From positions 3,998,501-4,062,500 of the forward strand of contig NZ_JAPEPO010000001.1 in NCBI RefSeq assembly GCF_026340095.1: DNA of 64,000 nt, written 5' to 3'. Shown piece by piece: positions 9,768-18,356 of the stretch (position 1 is its first letter; each line of letters starts with the position of its first letter). The notes under the pieces are model-generated. The model did no database searches and was not told where the DNA came from. It was given only the letters and a program-made list of their open reading frames with translations. This stretch comes from Streptomyces sp. NBC_01446. GTDB taxonomy: Bacteria; Actinomycetota; Actinomycetes; Streptomycetales; Streptomycetaceae. A program made the translations under genes and the position numbers.

Positions 9768-10865
9768 TCAGTCCTGCGGCAGCCGTCGCGTGTCCGGGAC
9801 GGACCGGGTGCTGGGGGTGGCGCGGACGATCGTGATCAGGCGGTCCGTCAACTGGAGCGTGCCGATGGCCCGGTCGTCGTAACCCAGCACCCGGTGCCCG
9901 CGCACCACGCTCACGATCAGGTCCTCGGTCTCCCGGACCTTCAGCCCCACCTCGGCCTTTATGACCGGTCGTTCGACGAGGTCGAGGCCGCTGCCCTGCT
10001 GGATGAGGTCCTCCATGACCATGCCCGCGCTCGGGCTGAGCACGGAGAGTCCGAGCAGCCGGCCCGCCGCGCTGGCGCTGGTGATGACGGCGTCGGCGCC
10101 CGACTGCCGCAGCAAGGGGGCGTTCTCCTCCTCACGGACGGCCGCCACGATCTTCGCCGCGCGGTTGAGCTGGCGGGCGGTGAGGGTGACCAGGACCGCG
10201 GTGTCGTCGCGCTGGGTCGCGACGATGATCTGGCGCGCCCTCTGCACCTCGGCCCGCAGCAGCACATCACTGCGCGTGGCATCGCCGACGACTCCGGCGA
10301 ACCCGATCGCCGTGGCCGCCTCGATGACCTTGCTGCTGGGGTCGACGACCACGACCTGATCCGCCTTCAGCCCCGTCGCGCAGACGGTCTGGATCGCCGA
10401 CCGGCCCTTCGTGCCGAATCCGACGACCACGGTGTGGTCACGCAAGTTGGACCTCCAGCGGTTCAGTCGCCACTCATCCCGCGTGCGCTCGGTGAGCACT
10501 TCGAGGGTGGTGCCGACCAGGATGATCAGGAACAGCACACGCAGCGGCGTGATGACGAAGATGTTGACGATCCGGGCGCCGTCACTGACGGGCGTGATGT
10601 CGCCGTACCCGGTTGTGGAGAGGGTGACGGTCGCGTAGTAGAACGCGTCCAGCAGGTCGACGCTGCCGTCGGAGTTGTCGTTGTAGCCGGAGCGGTCGGC
10701 CCAGACGATGATCGCCGTCGCGACCAGCACGGTGAGCGCCATCAGCAGCCGCCCGGCCACCTGCCGCAGCGGCCGCTCGACGACCCGTTTGGGCAGCTTC
10801 ACCTGACGGGTGACGACCTTCTCGTCGTCCTGGCGGGCCATCGCGTCATGGCCGGGAAGTTTCAC
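9768..10865 (-). CDS. Two-helix potassium channel with TrkA-N (RCK) domain
   Basis: The 365-residue product is a K+ channel of the MthK type. The first helix is about 39-56 (GRLLMALTVLVATAIIVWA), the pore helix and filter TLSTTGYGDITPV are about 80-94, and the second helix is VNIFVITPLRVLFLIILVG. The cytoplasmic part begins with a Rossmann RCK domain (VVVGFGTKGRSAIQTV, about 147) and a second RCK-like domain follows (EVGLKVRETEDLIVSVVRG). The GTG start at 10865 overlaps the upstream moeA stop in a GTGA arrangement; ATG 10841 (MARQDDEK) is an alternative. A perfect parS palindrome overlaps this junction. The ligand gating the RCK domain cannot be told. Confidence 0.9.
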   Translation of the reverse strand: MKLPGHDAMARQDDEKVVTRQVKLPKRVVERPLRQVAGRLLMALTVLVATAIIVWADRSGYNDNSDGSVDLLDAFYYATVTLSTTGYGDITPVSDGARIVNIFVITPLRVLFLIILVGTTLEVLTERTRDEWRLNRWRSNLRDHTVVVGFGTKGRSAIQTVCATGLKADQVVVVDPSSKVIEAATAIGFAGVVGDATRSDVLLRAEVQRARQIIVATQRDDTAVLVTLTARQLNRAAKIVAAVREEENAPLLRQSGADAVITSASAAGRLLGLSVLSPSAGMVMEDLIQQGSGLDLVERPVIKAEVGLKVRETEDLIVSVVRGHRVLGYDDRAIGTLQLTDRLITIVRATPSTRSVPDTRRLPQD

Positions 10866-10872
10866 GTGAAAC
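10859..10872. promoter_or_regulatory. parS site (ParB binding), perfect palindrome
   Basis: GTTTCACGTGAAAC is a perfect 14-bp palindrome identical to the actinobacterial parS consensus. Streptomyces chromosomes carry about twenty such sites clustered around oriC. Here it is embedded in coding sequence: it spans the last codons and stop of moeA and the GTG start of the channel gene. Confidence 0.92.
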
Positions 10873-12430
10873 GCCTCTCGGTGGGGGCGTCGCCTCCGTC
10901 GTCACCCGCCGGGTTCCACGACCACGGCAGGTCGAGGATCTCCACTTCCCGCCCGGCCTTCGCTCCGCCGGGCGCGACGACGGCGAGCCCGTCGGCGGCC
11001 GCGATCCCGCGCAGCATGGCCGGACCGTTGTAGCGCAGCGGCACGGCGTCCTCCCCCCGCACCACGACGGGGACGAGCCGCGTGTCGTGCGGATGCCCGT
11101 GCACAGCCCCCTGGAGCGGCACGGTGTACGGCTCCTGCTCCGGCCGTCCCGCGAGCATCCGCAGTAGCGGCTCGGCAAGCGTGAGGAGCCCGGAGACGGC
11201 CGCGAGAGGGTTGCCCGGCAGGCCGACGAGGTGCTGCCCCTCCTTGGTGCGGGCGAGCAGCATCGGGTGCCCGGGCCGCACCGCGACTCCGTCGACGAGC
11301 AGCTCGGCGTCGACGCGGCTCAGCGTCGGGTGCACATGGTCGACCGGGCCCGACGCGGTGCCGCCGGTCGTCACGATGAGGTCGGCGTCCGACGCCCGTA
11401 CGGCCTTGAGCAGCGCCTTCGGATCGTCGCCCAGACGTCGTACGGAGGTGACCTCCGCGCCGAGCGCCCTCAGCCAGGCCGGCAGCATCGGGCCGAGCGC
11501 GTCACGGATGAGGCCCTCACGGGGGAGGCCCTCGGTCAGCAACTCGTCGCCCAGGATGAACACCTCGACCCTCGGGCGCGCCACCGTCAGCAGCTCGTCG
11601 TACCCGGCGGCCGCGGCGAGCCCGAGCACCGCCGGAGTCACCAGGGCTCCGGCGGGCAGGAGTTGGTCGCCGGAGCGGCACTCCTGGCCTCGGGGGCGGA
11701 TGTCCTGGCCGTGGCCGACGTCCCCGAGGGCGAACAGCCGGCCCTTGTCGTCGGTGCGGCCGTGCTCACTGCGGATGACGGCGGTCGCGTCCCGCGGGAC
11801 CCGGGCGCCGGTGGCGATCTGGACGGCCTCACCGTCGGACAACGGCTCGGGCCGGTCCTGCCCGGCGAGTATCCCCTCGGCCCGTACGTCCCAGGGGCCC
11901 GGCCCGGCGACGACCCAGCCGTCCATGGCGGAGGTGTCGAAGGAGGGGAGGTCGGAGAGCGCGGCGAGGGGCTCGGCCAGCGTCAGACCGAGCGCCCGGT
12001 CGAGCGGCACGCGGCGCTCCGCCGCAGTTCCCCGGCGTGCGGCGGCCGCGCGCCCGGCCCGCCCGGCGACGGCTCGCGCGGCGGACCAGGAGACAGCCTG
12101 GTGCCGGGAGCCGGTTCGCTGGTCGGAAGGGGCGCTGTGGCGCGTGGGGTCCGGCTGGTCCGGGTGATCCGTGTGGCAGGTGGAGGTGGCGGGTTCGGTG
12201 CGCCGGGAGCGCTCTGCCGAACCGCGTTCCGGGCCGGGGCGTCCCGTGCCGGAGCCTGCCCCGCCGGAGCGTCCGTCACCGGAGCCCGCCGCGCCGGGAA
12301 CCCCCGCGCCGCCTGCGCCGCGGCCGTCCGCTGCCCGAGCCTCGTTGACCAGGGCGAGCGCCTCGTCGACGGCGCCGTCCTCGGCCGCGCGGGCCTGCGC
12401 GGCCAGCGACTCGGCGCTCTGACCGCTCAT
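10862..12430 (-). CDS. moeA: Molybdopterin molybdotransferase MoeA
   Basis: The 522-residue product inserts molybdate into adenylylated molybdopterin, the last step of molybdenum cofactor synthesis in the cytoplasm. Family motifs are RALGLTLAEPLAALSDLP, FDTSAMDGWVV, VQIATGARVPRDATAVIR, and the MPT-binding DLIVTTGGTASG followed by VHPTLSRV, then VGLPGNPLAAVSGLL. Length exceeds the usual 400 or so because about 110 N-terminal residues are low-complexity Gly/Ala/Arg/Pro/Ser with a His/Asp patch. These precede the first conserved helix, so a shorter form could also be made. The ATG at 12430 overlaps the upstream gene's stop (ATGA), which indicates translational coupling with the MobA-like gene. 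Confidence 0.9.
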   Translation of the reverse strand: MSGQSAESLAAQARAAEDGAVDEALALVNEARAADGRGAGGAGVPGAAGSGDGRSGGAGSGTGRPGPERGSAERSRRTEPATSTCHTDHPDQPDPTRHSAPSDQRTGSRHQAVSWSAARAVAGRAGRAAAARRGTAAERRVPLDRALGLTLAEPLAALSDLPSFDTSAMDGWVVAGPGPWDVRAEGILAGQDRPEPLSDGEAVQIATGARVPRDATAVIRSEHGRTDDKGRLFALGDVGHGQDIRPRGQECRSGDQLLPAGALVTPAVLGLAAAAGYDELLTVARPRVEVFILGDELLTEGLPREGLIRDALGPMLPAWLRALGAEVTSVRRLGDDPKALLKAVRASDADLIVTTGGTASGPVDHVHPTLSRVDAELLVDGVAVRPGHPMLLARTKEGQHLVGLPGNPLAAVSGLLTLAEPLLRMLAGRPEQEPYTVPLQGAVHGHPHDTRLVPVVVRGEDAVPLRYNGPAMLRGIAAADGLAVVAPGGAKAGREVEILDLPWSWNPAGDDGGDAPTERRFT

Positions 12431-13389
12431 CCCGCGTCCGGCCGCGCGCCGGCGGAGCCACCGGGTGAGGTGCCGTCAGGGGAGGCACCGTCAGAGGAGG
12501 CACCCGTAGTGCCGCTCGCCGACGCTTCCTCGTCCGCGGCTTCCTTCGCCCAGCGGTCAGCGAGCGCGGCGGCCTTCGCGCAGGCCTCGGCGACGGCCTC
12601 GCGGCCTCCCCCGGCGGTAGCGGCCGCGTATCCGACGAGGAACGTCGTCAGGGGAGCGGCCGGCCTGGCCACACCGTGCGCGGCGTCGCGGGCGAGGTCG
12701 AGCAGGAGGCCGGTGTCGACGTCGAGCTCGATGCCCAGTTCGTCCTTGGCTGCGGAGATCCATTCATCCAACACGTGCCCATGCTCCCTGATACGTGACC
12801 GGGCGGCGGCGATGTCGTCCCAGGTGTCGCAGTCGAAAGACGCGACGGGGTCGGTGATACGAGTGAGTTCGAGCCGGCCGACGAGCAGCCGCAGGGGCAG
12901 CCCGGAGAGGCCGTCGTCGTGAGCGGCGGTGAGTTCGGCGAGGTGTTGGCGCAGGGGTGCGCTGCGGTAGGCCGCGACGAGCGGCTGGTCCCGTCCGTCG
13001 GCGTCGGTGAGCAGGACCCCGTCCGCCGTTCCCGCGTTCAGGGTGTCGAGGAGGCGCCGTACGGTCTGCTCGCTGAGGAAGGGCAGGTCGGCGGAGAGGA
13101 CGAGGACCTGGTCGGCCGTGGTGGCGCGCAGGCCGGCGTCGAGCGCGGCCACCGGCCCGCCGCCCGGCGGGTCCTCGCGGGACCAGCGCACGGGGCGCGC
13201 GGTGGGTCTGGGTTCGGCGACGACGACCGTGGTGCCGGCCGTGGCGCAGGCGGCCAGGACCCGGTCGAGCAGCGGCCTGCCGCCGACGCGGACCGCGGGT
13301 TTGTCCGTGCCGCCGAGCCGTCTGGCGGCGCCGCCGGCGAGCACGACGGCGTCGTGGGCGGGGCGGCTCGGCGCGGGAGCAGCGTTCAT
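12427..13389 (-). CDS. MobA-like NTP transferase fused to DUF6457 domain
   Basis: The 320-residue product has an N-terminal nucleotidyltransferase domain. The GTP-binding signature is AVVLAGGAARRLGGTDKPAV (about 14-33), followed by VLVLSADLPFLSEQTV and DTWDDI near the end of the domain. This is the style of MobA, which makes molybdopterin guanine dinucleotide. A linker at about 200-212 leads to a second small helical domain (VLDEWISAAKDELGIELDVDT, then LLDLARDAAHGVARPAAPLTTFLVGYAAA) resembling DUF6457. The Ser/Gly/Pro-rich tail is disordered. The ATG at 13389 was chosen because the frame upstream lacks family character. The overlap with moeA suggests one cofactor-maturation operon. Confidence 0.85.
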   Translation of the reverse strand: MNAAPAPSRPAHDAVVLAGGAARRLGGTDKPAVRVGGRPLLDRVLAACATAGTTVVVAEPRPTARPVRWSREDPPGGGPVAALDAGLRATTADQVLVLSADLPFLSEQTVRRLLDTLNAGTADGVLLTDADGRDQPLVAAYRSAPLRQHLAELTAAHDDGLSGLPLRLLVGRLELTRITDPVASFDCDTWDDIAAARSRIREHGHVLDEWISAAKDELGIELDVDTGLLLDLARDAAHGVARPAAPLTTFLVGYAAATAGGGREAVAEACAKAAALADRWAKEAADEEASASGTTGASSDGASPDGTSPGGSAGARPDAG

Positions 13390-13493
13390 CCCCCGAGTAT
13401 GGGCGCACGAAGGATCATTGAGACCCCCGGAAACGGCCCGCACCCGCGAGGATTTACGTCACATCGGGGTGGGCGGGGGCGGGCCGCTCGTCC

Positions 13494-14855
13494 TCACAGG
13501 GTGCGCAGGAGCACCGCCGGCTGTTCGACGCAGTCCGCCACGTAGCGCAGGAAGCCGCCCGCCGTGCCGCCGTCGCACACCCGGTGGTCGAAGGTGAGCG
13601 ACAGCTGGACGACCTGTCGCACCGCCAACTCCCCCTGGTGGACCCAGGGTTTGGGGATGATCCGGCCCACGCCGAGCATGGCGGCCTCGGGGTGGTTGAT
13701 GATCGGCGTCGAACCGTCGACGCCGAAGACGCCGTAGTTGTTCAACGTGAACGTGCCGCCGGTGAGTTCCCCGGGCGTGAGCCGCCCGGCCCGCGCCGCC
13801 TCCGTGAGGCGGCCGAACTCGGCGCTGAGGGACTCGGCGTCGCGCACGTGCGCGTCCTTCACGACGGGGACGACGAGCCCGCGCTCGGTCTGGGCGGCGA
13901 ACCCGAGGTGCACGGTGTCGAGCTGCACGACCTCGCGGGCCGCCAGGTCGACCCGGGAGTTGAGCTCCGGGTAGCGGGCCAGGGCGGCGGTGCAGATGCG
14001 GGCGAGCAGGGCGAGCACGGAGATCTTCTCCCCGCCGGCCGCGTTCATGGCCACGCGCGCGTGCATGAACTCCGTGGCGTCGGCGTCCACCCAGCAGGTC
14101 GCGTCGGGGATCTCTCGGCGGCTGCGGGTGAGCTTGTCGGCTACGGCGCCTCGTATGCCGCGCAGGGGGACACGGATGCCGTCCGCGCTCGTGTCCGACG
14201 GGGTCGGAGCCTGGGCGGGGGCCTGGGTCGGGGACGCGGCCGGCGCCACGGCGTCCGCTTCGGCCACGTGGGTCCGTACCTGCACCGTCTCCCGCATGGC
14301 GCTCTCGACATCGGCCCGCAGGATGAGGCCGTCCGGCCCCGACCCGGGCAACTCACGCAGATCGACGCCGTGTTCACGGGCGAGCTTGCGCACGAGAGGG
14401 GAGATGACCGGCACGGGTCCGCTCCGCGGTGTCGCCTCCGGAGCCGGTGCGGGGGAGACGGAAGGAGCCGCCTCCATGGGTGCCGCGGGCGCAGCCGCAG
14501 GGACGGCGTCCTGTCGGCGGACCCGGCGCCGGCGCGCAGGCGCGGCTGCGGTGCCGTAACCCACCAGGACGTTCCCGGATCCCTCGTCGTCGCCCTCCCC
14601 CTCGGCCGGTGTGCCCACGGCGACCGTCAGGAGGGGGGAGCCGACGGGGAGTTCGCTGCCTTCCTCGCCGAAGCGGGCTGTCACCACGCCCCCGTAGGGA
14701 CACGGCACCTCGACCATCGCCTTCGCGGTCTCCACCTCGACGACCGGCTGGTCCACCGCCACGACGTCGCCGACCTGGACGAGCCAGGTGACGATCGACG
14801 CCTCGGTGAGGCCTTCGCCCAGGTCGGGCAGCTTGAACTCGAGGACCTGTGCCAT
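13494..14855 (-). CDS. bkdC: Branched-chain 2-oxoacid dehydrogenase E2 (lipoyl acyltransferase)
   Basis: The 453-residue product is the dihydrolipoyl acyltransferase core. A single lipoyl domain lies at about 5-80 with lipoyl-lysine K45 in VETAKAMVEV. A peripheral-subunit-binding domain is at about 155-195 (ISPLVRKLAREHGVDLRELPGSG). The catalytic domain follows, with NNYGVFGVDGSTPIINHPEAA and the active-site HRVCDGG near the end. It transfers the branched acyl group from lipoate to CoA. ATG 14855 overlaps the upstream bkdB stop (TGATG) and follows GGAGG. The length agrees with S. avermitilis BkdC (recalled as about 455). E3 is not encoded nearby. Confidence 0.93.
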   Translation of the reverse strand: MAQVLEFKLPDLGEGLTEASIVTWLVQVGDVVAVDQPVVEVETAKAMVEVPCPYGGVVTARFGEEGSELPVGSPLLTVAVGTPAEGEGDDEGSGNVLVGYGTAAAPARRRRVRRQDAVPAAAPAAPMEAAPSVSPAPAPEATPRSGPVPVISPLVRKLAREHGVDLRELPGSGPDGLILRADVESAMRETVQVRTHVAEADAVAPAASPTQAPAQAPTPSDTSADGIRVPLRGIRGAVADKLTRSRREIPDATCWVDADATEFMHARVAMNAAGGEKISVLALLARICTAALARYPELNSRVDLAAREVVQLDTVHLGFAAQTERGLVVPVVKDAHVRDAESLSAEFGRLTEAARAGRLTPGELTGGTFTLNNYGVFGVDGSTPIINHPEAAMLGVGRIIPKPWVHQGELAVRQVVQLSLTFDHRVCDGGTAGGFLRYVADCVEQPAVLLRTL

Positions 14856-15859
14856 CAGCTGCCCGCCTCCCACTGAAGCCGGGCGACCGCGTCCAGGATC
14901 CGGTCGACCCCCGGCAGATGGTGCCGCTCCAGCATCGGCGGCGGATACGGGATGTCGAACCCGGCCACCCGCAGGACCGGCGCCTCCAGGTGGTGGAAGC
15001 AGCGCTCGGTGACCCGCGCGGCGATCTCACCGCCGGGCCCGCCGAAACCGCCCGACTCGTGCACGACAACGGCTCGCCCGGTGCGGCGCACGGATGCGCT
15101 GACCGTCTCGTCGTCGAACGGCACCAGGGAGCGCAGATCGACGACTTCCAGGTCCCAGCCCTCGGCGCGCGCGGCCTCGGCCGCCTCCATGCAGACCGGC
15201 ACCGACGGCCCGTACGTGATGAGGGTGGCGCTGCTGCCGGGCCGCCTGACCACGGCCCGCCCGATGGGTTCCACGTCCGTCGGGTGCTCGGGGTTCCAGG
15301 AGTCCTTCGACCAGTACAGCCGCTTGGGCTCGAGGACGACGACGGGGTCGTCGGAGGCGATGGCGGCGCGCATCATGCCGTAGGCGTCGGCGACGGTCGC
15401 GGGCGTGACGACATGGAGGCCCGGGGTGGCCATGTAGTAGGCCTCGGAGGAGTCGCTGTGGTGCTCTACGCCACCGATGCCGCCGCCGTAGGGCACGCGT
15501 ACGGTGAGGGGCATCGGCATCGCGCCCCTGGTGCGGTTGCGCATCTTCGCGACGTGCGAGATCAGCTGCTCGAAGCCCGGGTAGGCGAACGCGTCGAACT
15601 GCATCTCGACGACGGGCCGCAGGCCGTACATGGCCATGCCGACCGCGGTGCCGAGGATGCCCGCCTCGGCGAGCGGCGTGTCCGTGCAGCGGGCGTCACC
15701 GAACTCCTTGGCCAGTCCGTCGGTGACCCTGAAGACGCCGCCCAGCGTGCCGACGTCCTCACCGAGGACGTGCACGGAAGGGTCGGCGGCCATGGCGTCG
15801 CGCAGGGCGCGGCCGAAGGCCTGCGCCATGGTGGCCGGCTTGGCGGCGACAGTCGTCAT
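14855..15859 (-). CDS. bkdB: Branched-chain 2-oxoacid dehydrogenase E1 beta subunit
   Basis: The 334-residue product is the transketolase-like beta subunit that pairs with BkdA in the thiamine-diphosphate E1 heterotetramer. Motifs are VHVLGEDVGTLGGVFRVTDGL, DTPLAEAGILGTAVGMAMYGLRPVVEMQF, RVPYGGGIGGVEHHSDSSEAYY and the C-terminal domain ATLITYGPSVPVCMEAAEA. The ATG at 15859 overlaps the end of bkdA by four bases. The length matches the 334 residues recalled for BkdB of S. avermitilis. The complex feeds branched acyl-CoAs to fatty acid and polyketide priming and to Val/Leu/Ile catabolism. Confidence 0.94.
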   Translation of the reverse strand: MTTVAAKPATMAQAFGRALRDAMAADPSVHVLGEDVGTLGGVFRVTDGLAKEFGDARCTDTPLAEAGILGTAVGMAMYGLRPVVEMQFDAFAYPGFEQLISHVAKMRNRTRGAMPMPLTVRVPYGGGIGGVEHHSDSSEAYYMATPGLHVVTPATVADAYGMMRAAIASDDPVVVLEPKRLYWSKDSWNPEHPTDVEPIGRAVVRRPGSSATLITYGPSVPVCMEAAEAARAEGWDLEVVDLRSLVPFDDETVSASVRRTGRAVVVHESGGFGGPGGEIAARVTERCFHHLEAPVLRVAGFDIPYPPPMLERHHLPGVDRILDAVARLQWEAGS

Positions 15860-16992
15860 CGGTCCGCCCCGTCCGCCTCGGCGTCGAGCTCGGCACGCAA
15901 CTGGGCTGCTTGCTCGCGCAGTTGCGTCGTCTGCTCGGCGTAGACATCGCGGAAGAGGTCCATGGGGTCGAGCACCGGGTCCTGGTTCATGCGCTCGCGC
16001 AGGTCGGCGGCCATCTTCTCGGCGTCGTCGCGCACGGCCCGTATGCCTTCCTCGTCGAGGAGTCCGCGCTCCGTCAACTCCCGCTCCAGGAGCAGGATCG
16101 GGTCGTGGTCGCGCCAGGCGTCGACCTCGGCGTCGACGCGGTAGCGCGTGGCGTCGTCCGCGTTCGTGTGCGCCTCCATGCGGTAGGTGATCGCCTCGAC
16201 GAGGGTCGGGCCGCCCCCTTCGCGCGCGTGGCGCACGGCTTCGGCGAGGACCTCGTGCACGGCCGCCGCGTCGTTGCCGTCCACCAGGCGACCGGGCATC
16301 CCGTAACCGACGGCCTTGTGGGCCAGGGACGGGGCGGCGGTCTGCTTGGCGAGCGGTACGGAGATCGCGAAGCCGTTGTTCTGGACGAGGAAGACGACCG
16401 GGGCCTGCCACACCGCGGCGAAGTTCAGCGCCTCGTGGAAGTCGCCCTCGCTGGTGCCTCCGTCGCCGACCATGGCGAGCGCGACCACGTCGTCACCCTT
16501 GAGGCGGGCGGCGTGCGCGAGTCCCACGGCGTGCGGGAGCTGGGTCGCGAGCGGCGTGCACAGGGGGGCGACGCGGTGCTCGCGCGGGTCGTACCCGGTG
16601 TGCCAGTCGCCCCGCAGCAGGGTCAGGGCCTGTACGGGGTCGAGGCCGCGGGCGACGGCGGCGAGGGTGTCCCGGTAGCTGGGGAAGAGCCAGTCGCGCT
16701 CCTCCAGGACGAGGGCGGCCGCGACCTCGCAGGCCTCCTGTCCGGTGCTGGAGGGGTAGACCGCGAGCCGGCCCTGCTTCGTCAGGGCGGTCGCCTGCGC
16801 GTTGTACCTGCGCCCGCGCACCACCTCCGCGTACAGCTGGTGCAGAAGCCGGGCGTCGGCCTTGGCCGCGGCGTCGGTGCCGAGAACCCGGAACGGCTCG
16901 GCGTCGGGCAGCAGCGGCGCGGGATCCGTGCGCGGCTGCCAGGCGGGCGGCGGGGTGGGCCGGTAGGCGTCCCGCTGCTCCATGACCGTCAT
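15856..16992 (-). CDS. bkdA: Branched-chain 2-oxoacid dehydrogenase E1 alpha subunit
   Basis: The 378-residue product is the first gene of the bkdABC operon. It carries the thiamine diphosphate motif GDGGTSEGDFHEALNFAAVW and then VVFLVQNNGFAISVP. An upstream segment reads LHQLYAEVVRGRRYNAQATALTKQGRL and YPSSTGQEACEVAAAL. ATG 16992 follows a strong GAGGAGGTG ribosome site and matches the family start. It decarboxylates branched 2-oxo acids with BkdB. A regulator of the Lrp family (bkdR) is divergent, and two inverted repeats lie between them. It is the paralogue of the truncated bkdF at the left edge. Confidence 0.94.
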   Translation of the reverse strand: MTVMEQRDAYRPTPPPAWQPRTDPAPLLPDAEPFRVLGTDAAAKADARLLHQLYAEVVRGRRYNAQATALTKQGRLAVYPSSTGQEACEVAAALVLEERDWLFPSYRDTLAAVARGLDPVQALTLLRGDWHTGYDPREHRVAPLCTPLATQLPHAVGLAHAARLKGDDVVALAMVGDGGTSEGDFHEALNFAAVWQAPVVFLVQNNGFAISVPLAKQTAAPSLAHKAVGYGMPGRLVDGNDAAAVHEVLAEAVRHAREGGGPTLVEAITYRMEAHTNADDATRYRVDAEVDAWRDHDPILLLERELTERGLLDEEGIRAVRDDAEKMAADLRERMNQDPVLDPMDLFRDVYAEQTTQLREQAAQLRAELDAEADGADR

Positions 16993-17050
16993 GACGGCAC
17001 CTCCTCGTTGGAAGCGGCTGAGAGACGCGACGGTGTGATGCGCCTCACCT

Positions 17051-17064
17051 ACCGATTGTTCGGT
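17051..17064. promoter_or_regulatory. PaaR-like TetR operator, near-consensus copy
   Basis: ACCGATTGTTCGGT differs by one base from the core found at 19979-19992 (ACCGATCGTTCGGT) and fits ACCGNNYGNNCGGT. It lies 59 bases upstream of bkdA and about 100 bases upstream of bkdR. It suggests that the paa-linked TetR regulator may also act on the bkd promoter; this is inference. Confidence 0.5.
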
Positions 17065-17092
17065 CGTCGGCACATTTTGGCTACAGGCACCT

Positions 17093-17126
17093 CCAGGCTG
17101 TGGACAAACGGTTCTCCACAGCCTGG
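17093..17126. promoter_or_regulatory. 12-bp inverted repeat in bkdA-bkdR intergenic region
   Basis: Perfect 12-bp arms (CCAGGCTGTGGA at 17093-17104, complement at 17115-17126) flank a 10-base spacer. The left arm and spacer contain TGTGGACAA (17099-17107), the complement of the DnaA box TTGTCCACA. The repeat lies 40 bases before the bkdR start, so it may be a BkdR operator, a leader hairpin or a DnaA site. Confidence 0.6.
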
Positions 17127-17165
17127 GATGGACGCAGTACGTCCATGGTAGGGAGGCGGGGGGAC

Positions 17166-17744
17166 ATGGCATCTGAACGAATGGCCGACGGCCCGGGAGG
17201 CGATGGCCCCGAATCCTCGCCCCGAGCGCCCGACACCGGCCCCGCCGGCCGTCCGGACTCCCCGCGCCGGCCGCCCGACGGCCGCCCCGAGTACCAGCCG
17301 CGCCCGCTGGACGCGATCGACCGCGACATCCTGCAGATGCTCCAGATGGACGGCCGCGCCTCGATACGCTCCGTCGCCGAGCGCGTCCATGTGTCACGGG
17401 CCAACGCCTACGCGCGCATCAACCGGCTCATCGACGACGGCGTCATCCGCGGCTTCGGCGCCCGCGTCAACCACGAGCGGGCCGGGCAGGGCGCCTCGGC
17501 GTACATCACGCTCAAGATCGTCCAGAACTCCTGGCGCACCGTGCGCGAGCAGCTGCGCCGGCTCCCGGAGGCCTCGCACATCGCGCTGGTCAGCGGCGAC
17601 TTCGATGTGCTCCTGATGGTGCACACGCAGGACAACAGGTCGCTGCGGGAACTGGTGCTCACCAAGCTCCAGGCCATGCCGGAGGTGCTGAGCACGAGGA
17701 CGCTGCTGGTGTTCGAGGAGGAGGACCTGGAGCCGGACGCCTGA
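17166..17744 (+). CDS. bkdR: Lrp/AsnC family regulator BkdR
   Basis: The 192-residue product has a disordered Pro/Asp/Gly-rich N-terminus of about 48 residues, then an Lrp-type winged helix (LDAIDRDILQMLQMDGRASIRSVAERVHVSRANAYARINRL). The RAM ligand-binding domain follows (ASAYITLKIVQNSWRTVREQL, then HIALVSGDFDVLLMVHTQDN). Such proteins sense amino acids and bind palindromic sites as octamers. It is divergent from bkdABC, as in other Streptomyces, and is expected to control it. ATG 17166 was chosen because it lies seven bases after GGGAGG; ATG 17145 and 17181 are alternatives. Confidence 0.88.
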   Translation: MASERMADGPGGDGPESSPRAPDTGPAGRPDSPRRPPDGRPEYQPRPLDAIDRDILQMLQMDGRASIRSVAERVHVSRANAYARINRLIDDGVIRGFGARVNHERAGQGASAYITLKIVQNSWRTVREQLRRLPEASHIALVSGDFDVLLMVHTQDNRSLRELVLTKLQAMPEVLSTRTLLVFEEEDLEPDA

Positions 17745-17765
17745 CGCGCCCGCCCCTGGGGGCCG

Positions 17766-18356
17766 TCAGCCCTCCTTGCGCAGCCCTCCGAAGATCAACT
17801 GCACGACGGCGTTGGCGACTTCGCGGTCGTCCATGCCCCGGCCGCCCGGCCGGTACCACTCCACGATCGAGTTGATCATGCCGAACACGAGGCGGGTCGC
17901 GAGCCGCACCTCGATGTCGCCCCGCACGTCACCGTCGGCCGCGGCCGCCTTCAGGAGCTCGGCCACCTGGTGGTCGAACTCCCTGCGCCGCTCCATCGCC
18001 CAGCGCTCCGTGTCGGTGTTCCCGCGCACACGCAGCAGCAGGGTCACGTACGGAAGCTCGGATATCAGTACCTGGACCATGCGCCGGGTGACGTACTCCA
18101 GGCGCTCGACGGCGCGCCCCACGCGCGCGTGCTCCTCGCCCAGGATCCCGAAGAGGCCGTCGAGCGCGCGACTGACGGCGCGGCGCAGCAGTTCCTCCTT
18201 GCCGGCGACGTGGTGGTAGATCGACGACTTGGAGATACCGGCCGCCTTGGAGAGATGTTCCATGGAAGTGCCGTCGTAGCCACGCTCGTTGAAGACCTGC
18301 ACGGCGACGGACAGGAGGGTCTCGGGCGTGTAGGTGTCGCGCCTTGCGGTGGTCAT
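17766..18356 (-). CDS. TetR family regulator, PaaR-like
   Basis: The 196-residue product has the TetR DNA-binding domain at about 10-55 (LLSVAVQVFNERGYDGTSMEHLSKAAG, then SKSSIYHHVAGKEELL) and a helical ligand domain. Its ATG at 18356 overlaps the stop of paaH, so the two are co-transcribed and coupled. The partner gene and three copies of an ACCGNNCGNNCGGT-type palindrome at paa and bkd promoters point to a repressor of phenylacetate genes that responds to phenylacetyl-CoA. PaaR of Corynebacterium glutamicum, which binds a matching palindrome, is the model. No binding is shown here. It is convergent with bkdR, 21 bases apart. Confidence 0.82.
   Translation of the reverse strand: MTTARRDTYTPETLLSVAVQVFNERGYDGTSMEHLSKAAGISKSSIYHHVAGKEELLRRAVSRALDGLFGILGEEHARVGRAVERLEYVTRRMVQVLISELPYVTLLLRVRGNTDTERWAMERRREFDHQVAELLKAAAADGDVRGDIEVRLATRLVFGMINSIVEWYRPGGRGMDDREVANAVVQLIFGGLRKEG

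Noticed and set aside
8613..11033. Long plus-strand open frame across the oxidoreductase and channel genes
   Set aside because: It is antisense to two well-supported genes and has no recognisable domain.
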